Shown: positions 50,956-57,449 of the stretch, in pieces
Layout of the letters: the number at the start of each line of letters is the position of its first letter
How positions within the stretch are numbered: position 1 is the stretch's first letter
NCBI RefSeq assembly: GCF_016864015.1
Contig: NZ_CP045067.1
Location: 469,001 to 533,000, forward strand
Direction: 5' to 3'
From: Lacinutrix sp. WUR7
Lineage (GTDB): Bacteria; Bacteroidota; Bacteroidia; Flavobacteriales; Flavobacteriaceae
DNA: 64,000 nt
Position numbers and translations under genes: made by a program
Notes under the pieces: generated by a model
Seen by the model: the letters and a program-made list of their open reading frames with translations, nothing else
What the model was told of the DNA's origin: nothing
The model's database searches: none

Positions 50956-51030
50956 GGTCTCGACTGCGCTCGACCAGACATTAGAATTAAAATATAAACG
51001 AAATGTCTCCTCGAGCGCAGTCGAGAGGTT
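50955..51030. repeat. Repeat arms after the GIY-YIG gene, order reversed
   Basis: Arm B (50955-50980) comes first, then 23 bases, then arm A (51004-51030). In the other three elements A precedes B. Arm B starts on the last base of the GIY-YIG stop codon; arm A ends 17 bases before the SDR ATG. Confidence 0.85.
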
Positions 51031-51047
51031 TCAAAAGAACATAGAAC

Positions 51048-51830
51048 ATGAATCTAGACTTAAACAACAAATACGCATTAGTTTGCGGAAGCACAGCAGG
51101 AATAGGAAAAGCAACAGCAATAGCATTAGCGGAAGAAGGTGTACAAGTAACCCTTATTGCTAGAAACGAAGACAAATTAAAAGCAACGTTAGTCGAGTTA
51201 CCTCAGCATAGAAATCACGATTATATTGTGGCTGACTTTTCTAATCCGAAGGACTTAAAAGAAAAAGTGTCAGCCTATGTAAAAGAAAATCATGGTTTTC
51301 ATGTATTGGTAAATAATACTGGCGGACCAAAAGGCGGACCCGTTTTTTCGGCAGACCTAGATGAATTTGAAAGTGCGTTTACACAACATTTAAAATGTAA
51401 CCATGTATTGGCACAAGCAGTGGTTCCGTTTATGAAAAGTGAAGGTTATGGTAGAATTATAAATGTCATTTCTACTTCGGTAAAACAACCATTAGACGGA
51501 CTTGGAGTAAGTAACACGATTCGTGGAGCAGTTGCTAATTGGAGTAAAACCTTAGCAAATGAGCTTGGTCAGTTTGGCATTACCGTAAACAACGTGTTAC
51601 CAGGAGCTACAGGAACGGATCGTTTAGCGGAAATTATTAAAAACAAATCGGCTAAAACTGGCAACACAGAAGAAGAATCTGCTAATGCTATGAAAAGTGC
51701 TGTACCAGCAAAACGTTTTGCAGAACCTGAAGAATTAGCGGATGCGATTACATTTTTAGCGAGTGCACGTGCTGCTTATATTAACGGAATTAATCTTCCG
51801 GTAGATGGAGGAAGAACGAAAAGTCTTTAA
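51048..51830 (+). CDS. Atypical short-chain dehydrogenase/reductase
   Basis: A 260-residue SDR with a normal nucleotide loop (GSTAGIG at 14-20), NN-TGG at 89-93 and a C-terminal LASARAAYINGINLPVDGG. The catalytic YxxxK is absent: after S142 the expected Tyr and Lys positions read S155 and R159 (GVSNTIRG). This fits the BKR-like SDR subgroup known to lack the full tetrad. It lies between the GIY-YIG gene and the HAAO gene. A step such as handling of aminomuconate-derived intermediates is conceivable, but nothing in the sequence proves it; a non-enzymatic role is also possible. Confidence 0.9.
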   Translation: MNLDLNNKYALVCGSTAGIGKATAIALAEEGVQVTLIARNEDKLKATLVELPQHRNHDYIVADFSNPKDLKEKVSAYVKENHGFHVLVNNTGGPKGGPVFSADLDEFESAFTQHLKCNHVLAQAVVPFMKSEGYGRIINVISTSVKQPLDGLGVSNTIRGAVANWSKTLANELGQFGITVNNVLPGATGTDRLAEIIKNKSAKTGNTEEESANAMKSAVPAKRFAEPEELADAITFLASARAAYINGINLPVDGGRTKSL

Positions 51831-51849
51831 TATCAAACTTGATTTGATA
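51831..51849 (+). terminator. Hairpin directly after SDR gene
   Basis: TATCAAA-CTTGA-TTTGATA, a perfect 7-bp stem beginning on the base after the stop codon, followed by a few T. Weak terminator candidate. Confidence 0.45.
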
Positions 51850-51940
51850 TCTTATAAATTGAAAAGTAATTATTAACTTTATACCACTTTGTCATTCCGC
51901 ACTTGATGGGGAAGCCAAAATAAGAAAAATTATTAAATAG

Positions 51941-51960
51941 ATTCCTGCCTACGCAGGAAT
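51941..51960 (+). repeat. Hairpin repeat in HAAO leader
   Basis: ATTCCTGC-CTAC-GCAGGAAT, perfect 8-bp stem, 16 bases before the ATG at 51977. Bases 51892-51915 upstream (GTCATTCCGCACTTGATG) look like part of another repeat. Confidence 0.75.
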
Positions 51961-51976
51961 AACAAAATATAATACT

Positions 51977-52504
51977 ATGAGTAATTTAGTTTCGCCTTTA
52001 AATTTTAAAGCTTGGATTGAAGAAAACAGACACCTTTTAAAGCCACCTGTTGGGAATAAATGTGTTTGGAAGGATGGCGATTTTATCGTGATGGTTGTTG
52101 GTGGACCAAATAATAGAAAGGACTATCACTATAATGAAACACCAGAGTTTTTCTACCAATTGGAAGGCGATATGGTGTTAAAAATAATGGATGGAGACAC
52201 GCCAAAAGATATACATATTAATGAAGGTGACATCTATTTATTACCTCCAAAAGTACCACATTCTCCACAACGAGGTGCAAATACGGTTGGATTAGTAATA
52301 GAGTATCCACGTTCTAAAAAAATGAAGGATGCCCTAATATGGTATTGCGAAAATTGTAATACAAAGCTATATAAGAAAAAATTTAAGCTAGACAATATTG
52401 AGACGGATATGCCAATAATTTTTGATAAATTTTATAGCAATGAAGCTAAACGTACTTGCAAAAAATGTGGTACGGTAATGCAACCACCAAGTAAAGTAAA
52501 ATAG
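51977..52504 (+). CDS. 3-Hydroxyanthranilate 3,4-dioxygenase
   Basis: A 175-residue cupin that opens the ring of 3-hydroxyanthranilate to 2-amino-3-carboxymuconate semialdehyde (ACMS). The iron ligands H51, E57 (KDYHYNETPEFFY) and H95 (PKVPHSPQR) are at the same numbers as in the well-studied bacterial enzyme. The C-terminal C124/C127 and C161/C164 pairs (YCENCN, CKKCG) form the second, rubredoxin-like iron site of bacterial HAAO. It corresponds to nbaC of 2-nitrobenzoate degraders. It precedes the ACMS decarboxylase gene by 50 bases. Confidence 0.96.
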   Translation: MSNLVSPLNFKAWIEENRHLLKPPVGNKCVWKDGDFIVMVVGGPNNRKDYHYNETPEFFYQLEGDMVLKIMDGDTPKDIHINEGDIYLLPPKVPHSPQRGANTVGLVIEYPRSKKMKDALIWYCENCNTKLYKKKFKLDNIETDMPIIFDKFYSNEAKRTCKKCGTVMQPPSKVK

Positions 52505-52531
52505 ATTAAATAAAAACCAACCTTTAAAGAT

Positions 52532-52547
52532 TCCTGACCTCTCAGGA
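52532..52547 (+). repeat. Hairpin in ACMSD leader
   Basis: TCCTGA-CCTC-TCAGGA, a perfect 6-bp stem, seven bases before the ATG at 52555. It resembles the other leader hairpins in position and in the GATTCCTG start. Confidence 0.6.
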
Positions 52548-52554
52548 CCACATT

Positions 52555-53637
52555 ATGAAACGTAAACTTAGAATTAACGGCCATTCCCACTTACTTCCAT
52601 ATCCTGAAGAAATCCCTCAGTTTATGCAAGACAAAGAGATTTTTTGGGTAGATAAAGACCGAAAATTCATGCTTCAAAAAGATTGGAACAGACCAATTAC
52701 AGATTCTAGTTTCTTTTTAGATGAAAAACTAGCTTGGATGGAGCGTTTTAAAATTGACCATGCGGTTGTTTTAAACTTATCCCAATTATATGGAAATGGT
52801 TTGCGTGTGGAAGAGATGAAGCAAGCGCTAAAATTTCAGAATGATTTTAATGCCAAAGTACAGCGTGAAAACCCAAGTAAATTTACCTGTGGTTTTGTAG
52901 TACACCCTGGTTTTGTTCGCGGTGCTTGTTGGGAAATTGAACGTTGTGTAGAAGAATTAGGTTTACGCTTATTATGTTTACCAACACATTACATGGATAC
53001 TATTGGTACTTGGCGTTGTATTTTTGACGAAGAAAACGAGCCTATTTTTGAATTGGCAAACAAGTATAATTTGGCAGTCGAAATTCATCCTTATGATGGA
53101 GAAAAATTTATAAAATTAGAAAATACTTCTTGGCGTTTTCACTTAATCTGGATGCTTGCACAATGTGCAGATGCCTATCACTTTTTAACTTTAAATGGCT
53201 ACCAAGATAAATATCCGAATATGCGAACTTGTTTTGCACATGGTGGGCAATTAGCTCAAATAAATTTAGGAAGACGTATTCAAGGTTTTGATGGTAGACC
53301 CGATTTATTTGAAGGCAAAAGTCACCCAAGAAAAGCGGTTGGCCATAAAAACATCTTTTTTGACACCTTAGTTCATGACACTGGAGGATTAGACTTATTA
53401 ATAAAAAACCAAGGATCTAAACAGGTAATAATGGGATTAGATGACCCCTATCCTTTAGGAGAAATGGAAAGTGAAAAACAAAGTTCTTATCCTGGTAAAA
53501 TTTTAGATTTAGCCATAGAGAGACACATTATTACAGAAGCCGAACGTGATGCTATCTGGGAAGATAATGTGATACAATGGTTATGTGGTGATGATCAAGC
53601 AGCGAAAGATAAATTAGTAAAACGTATTTTAGGGTAA
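52555..53637 (+). CDS. 2-Amino-3-carboxymuconate-6-semialdehyde decarboxylase
   Basis: A 360-residue amidohydrolase-superfamily decarboxylase. The metal-binding HxH is H10/H12 (INGHSHLLPYP); further ligands lie in VEIHPYDGE and FAHGGQLAQINLGRR, and the last aspartate in VIMGLDDPYPLGE. It removes CO2 from ACMS, leading to 2-aminomuconic semialdehyde, the substrate of the ALDH at 49058. It corresponds to nbaD. The order HAAO-ACMSD is consecutive in the pathway. A paired repeat element follows 11 bases after its stop. Confidence 0.95.
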   Translation: MKRKLRINGHSHLLPYPEEIPQFMQDKEIFWVDKDRKFMLQKDWNRPITDSSFFLDEKLAWMERFKIDHAVVLNLSQLYGNGLRVEEMKQALKFQNDFNAKVQRENPSKFTCGFVVHPGFVRGACWEIERCVEELGLRLLCLPTHYMDTIGTWRCIFDEENEPIFELANKYNLAVEIHPYDGEKFIKLENTSWRFHLIWMLAQCADAYHFLTLNGYQDKYPNMRTCFAHGGQLAQINLGRRIQGFDGRPDLFEGKSHPRKAVGHKNIFFDTLVHDTGGLDLLIKNQGSKQVIMGLDDPYPLGEMESEKQSSYPGKILDLAIERHIITEAERDAIWEDNVIQWLCGDDQAAKDKLVKRILG

Positions 53638-53648
53638 ACGAATAACAA

Positions 53649-53723
53649 TGTCTCCTCGAGCGCAGTCGAGAGGTATTTATATCCCTTATATTAAAAAAGG
53701 TCTCGACTGCGCTCGACCAGACA
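53649..53723. repeat. Paired inverted repeat element, copy 4
   Basis: Arm A 53649-53674, arm B 53698-53723, 23 bases apart; both match copy 1 in their cores. Open frame through it encodes SPRAQSRG and GLDCARPD, an artefact of the repeat that lengthens the next gene in automatic calls. Confidence 0.85.
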
Positions 53724-53728
53724 AGATA

Positions 53729-54370
53729 ATGCACTTTTTACCAGAAAAATTAGACGATTACGTGGTTGCACATTCGCAAGAAGAGCCAGAATTACTGCAG
53801 CAACTTACACGTGAAACCTATCAGAAAATACTACAACCTATTATGCTTAGTGGCCCGTATCAAGGGCGAGTATTAAGTATGCTCTCTAAACTAATTCGTC
53901 CGAAATCTATTTTAGAACTCGGTACTTTTACGGGTTATGCTACTTTATGCTTAGCGGAAGGTTTACAAAAAGAAGGAGAAATAGACACGATTGATGTTAA
54001 TGAAGAATTAGTAGATTTTCAACGAAAATATTTTGACAAGTCAGGTTATGGTTCACAAATACAGCAACATTTAGGAAGCGCGATCGATATACTTCCTACT
54101 TTAGATAAAACCTATGATTTGGTTTTTATTGATGCCGACAAACCTAATTACAGCAACTATTTTCATTTAGTAATTGATAAGCTAAATCCTGGAGGAATTA
54201 TACTCTCCGACAACGTATTATGGCATGGAAAAGTGGTAGAACCTTTAAAAGATAAAGATATTTCTACTAAGGCTGTTTTAGACTTTAATACGCTTCTTAG
54301 AAATGATGATAGAATTGAAACGGTATTGCTACCAATTCGTGATGGATTGACTATTAGTAGAAGAAAATAA
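53729..54370 (+). CDS. O-methyltransferase, class I (caffeoyl-CoA OMT-like)
   Basis: A 213-residue SAM-dependent methyltransferase: LIRPKSILELGTFTGYATLCLAEGL is motif I, YDLVFIDADKPNYSNYFHLVIDKLNPGGIILSDNVLWHGKV holds the Mg-binding aspartates. I start at the ATG at 53729 (MHFLPEKLDDYV), five bases after the repeat; 27 upstream codons are repeat-derived. The family methylates catechol-type hydroxyls. In this cluster, a catechol-like substrate such as 3-hydroxyanthranilate or 3-hydroxykynurenine is imaginable but unproved. It ends the kynurenine cluster, with a terminator after it. Confidence 0.92.
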   Translation: MHFLPEKLDDYVVAHSQEEPELLQQLTRETYQKILQPIMLSGPYQGRVLSMLSKLIRPKSILELGTFTGYATLCLAEGLQKEGEIDTIDVNEELVDFQRKYFDKSGYGSQIQQHLGSAIDILPTLDKTYDLVFIDADKPNYSNYFHLVIDKLNPGGIILSDNVLWHGKVVEPLKDKDISTKAVLDFNTLLRNDDRIETVLLPIRDGLTISRRK

Positions 54371-54420
54371 GATTCGATAGAAGTATTTTTCACAAACACA
54401 ATAGAAACTAAAATTAAAAA

Positions 54421-54446
54421 CCGAAGCAGATTTGCTTCGGTTTTTT
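54421..54446. terminator. Bidirectional terminator
   Basis: CCGAAGCA-GATT-TGCTTCGG, a perfect 8-bp stem flanked by A and T runs, between the converging O-methyltransferase and OmpA-family genes. Confidence 0.88.
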
Positions 54447-54480
54447 GTATTTAAAATAAATTGTAATCCTTCCGAATAGC

Positions 54481-56526
54481 TTAATATTCTATAATTTCAA
54501 ATTCACTTCGTCTATTTAACTGATGTTCTTCATCGGTACAATTTAGCATCGGACATGGCACAATTGGAGACAACTCACCATAACCTTGGAATTTCATTCG
54601 TCTTGCATTTATAAAACCTTCTAATGCGATATAATTTCTGGTTGCTTCTGCACGTCTTTCGGATAAAATCTGATTGTAACGAACCGTTCCTCTACTATCG
54701 GTATGCGCACTAATTTTTAAATGAATATCTGGATAGCGTTCTAATTTTGCAGCAAGTGCATCTAAAATAAGCTTAGAATCTGCTCGTATATTCCACATAT
54801 CAAAATCGAAATAAATAGGTTCTAACTGAAAAAACAACTTTCCGTCTTTTTCTATCACTGGAGGACCTTCTACATCGGTTAGTAATTCAAAACGCTTAGG
54901 ATCTTCTTCTTTTAAGTTTTTATCGATTCCTTTTTCCGCAATTAAAACCTCTACTGGATCTAATGGTTTTGGTGGTTCTGGAGGCAAAACCGGAGGCAAT
55001 TTGGTTAAATACAAAACATGTTTTTGGTCTTGCTCTTCTACTACAACAATATTAATTACACCATTTTCATAAGCATCGTTTGTTGCTTTAAGCATATAAT
55101 TACCCGCTAATAGGTTTTTATTAAAACTAGCAATACTATCTAAAGTATTGGTATAAATTCCATTTCCTTTTTTGTCGGTTAATACCACATTAGCATTAGA
55201 AATAAATGCTTTGGTTTCTTTATCTCTAATTTCGAACAGGTTGATATATTCTCTAATAAAAATTTCTCCTATTTGGTTGAAACTATAAATATTATCATCT
55301 AACCTATTTCTATTGGAAGCGAAAAAACCTTCCGTTTCATTGTAATAATTTAGGTTAAAATCATCGTATTGCGAGTTAATTGGAGCTCCTAAATTTATAG
55401 GTTTGGTGAATGTACCATCTACAAATTCGGAAACAAAATTATCTAATAAACCTAGTCCGAAATGCCCATTAGAAGCAAAAAACAAATTACCTTCATCTGA
55501 AATAAAAGGAAAATGTTCTCTGTTTTCAGTATTTATGGTTTCGCCTAAATTCACAGGTTCACCAAAAGTACCATCTACATTTACGGTTACATAGTATACA
55601 TCGAAGCTTCCGAAACCACCTTCTTGATTGGAAGAAAAATATAGCTTTTTACCATCCGGACTTAAAGCTGGATGTTGGTATGAAAATGCAGGTTTATTAA
55701 AATCTAGTTCTTCTAATTCGGACCATTCTCCATTTGTACGCGTTGCAACATATAAATGAATGTTATTGTTCACATTGTCATCAAACTCCTTTTTACCATC
55801 ATCAAAATTACTTCTGGAAACATATATAGTAGTACCGTCTTTACTAAAACAAAAATTCCCTTCGTGTAATTTAGAATTGATATGCTCTGGCAATAATCTC
55901 ACCTCCCCAATCATTTCATTTTTATCGGATACGGAAACCGCGTAGATATCTAAAAACGGTTGGTGTGTCCATTTATATTTTTTTGGTAGCAGTTGCTTAT
56001 TATCTCTATCAGAAGTGAAATACACTTCATCCTTTAACTTTACAGCACCAAAATCGGACGCAGGTGAATTAAACGAAGCTAACTTTACGGTATAGTCGGC
56101 ATTCTTTAGTTTGAAAGCTTCAATAGTTTCAATTGCTTCGGCTTTATTAAGGGAAGCAGATAGATTTTCTTTATATAATTTGAAATAATCTAGACCTGTT
56201 TCATAATCCCCTAAAACAGATAAAACTTGGTATAACTTAAAGTTAAATTCGTTATCATAAGATTTATCTTTTTCTCCGAATTTTCCATTTACCAGTTGTT
56301 TTAAATAACGGGATGCATTGCGATATTGAAAGGTATTATAATAAGAAACCGAAATATTTTCTAAGGCCTTTTTATGATACTCTTTTGCTAGTTCTTCTTC
56401 ATAATACTTAGCAGCATTGGTATAATCCCCTTTTTCAAAAAAGCGATCTGCTCTTGTTTTTTGTTGCGAAAATGACGTTTGTGCTACAAGTAACAAAGTC
56501 ATTAGTATAACTATTTTCTTCAGCAT
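54481..56526 (-). CDS. OmpA family protein with PD40 repeats (T9SS-associated)
   Basis: A 681-residue outer-membrane-associated protein: signal peptide, TPR-like region (RADRFFEKGDYTNAAKYYEEELAKEYHKKALENISVSYYN), WD40-like PD40 repeats (LSPDGKKLYFSSNQEGGFGSFDVYYV), a carboxypeptidase-regulatory-like segment, and a C-terminal OmpA domain (YFDFDMWNIRADSKLILDALAAKL, then HTDSRGTVRYNQILSERRAEATRNYI) that should bind peptidoglycan. It lies one base after the PorP/SprF gene on the same strand. This trio is the usual secretion/attachment partner set of a gliding-associated surface protein. Confidence 0.93.
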   Translation of the reverse strand: MLKKIVILMTLLLVAQTSFSQQKTRADRFFEKGDYTNAAKYYEEELAKEYHKKALENISVSYYNTFQYRNASRYLKQLVNGKFGEKDKSYDNEFNFKLYQVLSVLGDYETGLDYFKLYKENLSASLNKAEAIETIEAFKLKNADYTVKLASFNSPASDFGAVKLKDEVYFTSDRDNKQLLPKKYKWTHQPFLDIYAVSVSDKNEMIGEVRLLPEHINSKLHEGNFCFSKDGTTIYVSRSNFDDGKKEFDDNVNNNIHLYVATRTNGEWSELEELDFNKPAFSYQHPALSPDGKKLYFSSNQEGGFGSFDVYYVTVNVDGTFGEPVNLGETINTENREHFPFISDEGNLFFASNGHFGLGLLDNFVSEFVDGTFTKPINLGAPINSQYDDFNLNYYNETEGFFASNRNRLDDNIYSFNQIGEIFIREYINLFEIRDKETKAFISNANVVLTDKKGNGIYTNTLDSIASFNKNLLAGNYMLKATNDAYENGVINIVVVEEQDQKHVLYLTKLPPVLPPEPPKPLDPVEVLIAEKGIDKNLKEEDPKRFELLTDVEGPPVIEKDGKLFFQLEPIYFDFDMWNIRADSKLILDALAAKLERYPDIHLKISAHTDSRGTVRYNQILSERRAEATRNYIALEGFINARRMKFQGYGELSPIVPCPMLNCTDEEHQLNRRSEFEIIEY

Positions 56527-56527
56527 A

Positions 56528-57439
56528 TTAATAGAATCTAGGAGATGAATATTTTTTACTTAAACCGAGCACATCAAACCTATAGGTTAATAGAAACTCA
56601 TGACTGCCATTATTATACGTTTTTAATGCACTCGTATTAAAATCATACGCATAACCGATTCTTAAATCTTGCAATACTTCAATTCCTGCCATTGCAGTAA
56701 TAGCGTCTTGGTATCTATAAGAAACCCCTAATTCGAATTTCTCTTTAAATAGTGCATTTGCAGAAATATCAAAGGATAAAGGAGCGCCAGCAGTCTGCTT
56801 AACAACGGTGGAAGGTTTTAGTTTTAAATCGTCATTAATATCAAACACATAACCCGCGATTAAAAAGAGGTGCATTTTGTTTTGATATTGCACTTCATCA
56901 TTGGCATCTATTTCATTTGGAAGTAAATTTGGTGCAGACAACCCAACATAGTATTTTTCTTGAAAAAGAAATACTCCTGCTCCAATATTAAGCACTGTCT
57001 TCTTGGTATTAGCAAACAAAGGATCACCACTTACATTACTTTCATTAAAACTAGTACTTAAATGATCAAAACCAGCTTTCATACCAAAAGATAAATCTAA
57101 GGTTTCATTAATTTTCATCTTATAAGCTGCATCTACATTAAACACATTTTCTGTTTGTTTAATATTTTGTCCAATCTCATCATTTAGATAGTTGATGCTT
57201 ATTTCTATTCTATCGCTTAACGGAATATTAGCAAATACATTTCCTGTTTTTGGTGCACCATCGATACCAACCCATTGTGAACGATACAAAGCACCAACCT
57301 CAACTAGGCCAGGTTCGTTAATCATATACGCAGGATTTATAATATTCATGTTGTACATGTACTGTGTATAATGTGGTTCTTGTTGCGCGTAAAGAGATGC
57401 ACTACATAACAACATTATGATATATATTTTTAATTTCAT
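56528..57439 (-). CDS. PorP/SprF family type IX secretion system membrane protein
   Basis: A 303-residue beta-barrel-type outer membrane protein with signal peptide (MKLKIYIIMLLCSASLYA) and the family start QQEPHYTQYMYNMNIINPAYMINEPGLVEVGALYRSQWVGIDGAPKT. The C-terminus LRIGYAYDFNTSALKTYNNGSHEFLLTYRF is typical. SprF-type proteins are needed for export of a particular partner, usually the large protein encoded next to them, here the 930-residue gene upstream. The three genes are only 1-10 bases apart. Confidence 0.94.
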   Translation of the reverse strand: MKLKIYIIMLLCSASLYAQQEPHYTQYMYNMNIINPAYMINEPGLVEVGALYRSQWVGIDGAPKTGNVFANIPLSDRIEISINYLNDEIGQNIKQTENVFNVDAAYKMKINETLDLSFGMKAGFDHLSTSFNESNVSGDPLFANTKKTVLNIGAGVFLFQEKYYVGLSAPNLLPNEIDANDEVQYQNKMHLFLIAGYVFDINDDLKLKPSTVVKQTAGAPLSFDISANALFKEKFELGVSYRYQDAITAMAGIEVLQDLRIGYAYDFNTSALKTYNNGSHEFLLTYRFDVLGLSKKYSSPRFY

Positions 57440-57449
57440 GCTATATAAA

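Noticed and set aside
50876-51163. Frame overlapping the end of the GIY-YIG gene and the SDR start
   Set aside because: It crosses both repeat arms and overlaps two supported genes in other frames.
50987-51175. Minus-strand frame over the SDR start ending in LDCARGD
   Set aside because: The C-terminal peptide is the translation of repeat arm A and the rest is antisense to the SDR gene.
48992-53723. CRISPR array or integron attC series in the kynurenine cluster
   Set aside because: The repeats are paired inverted arms at irregular distances with genes between them; there are no regular spacers and no cas genes or integrase.
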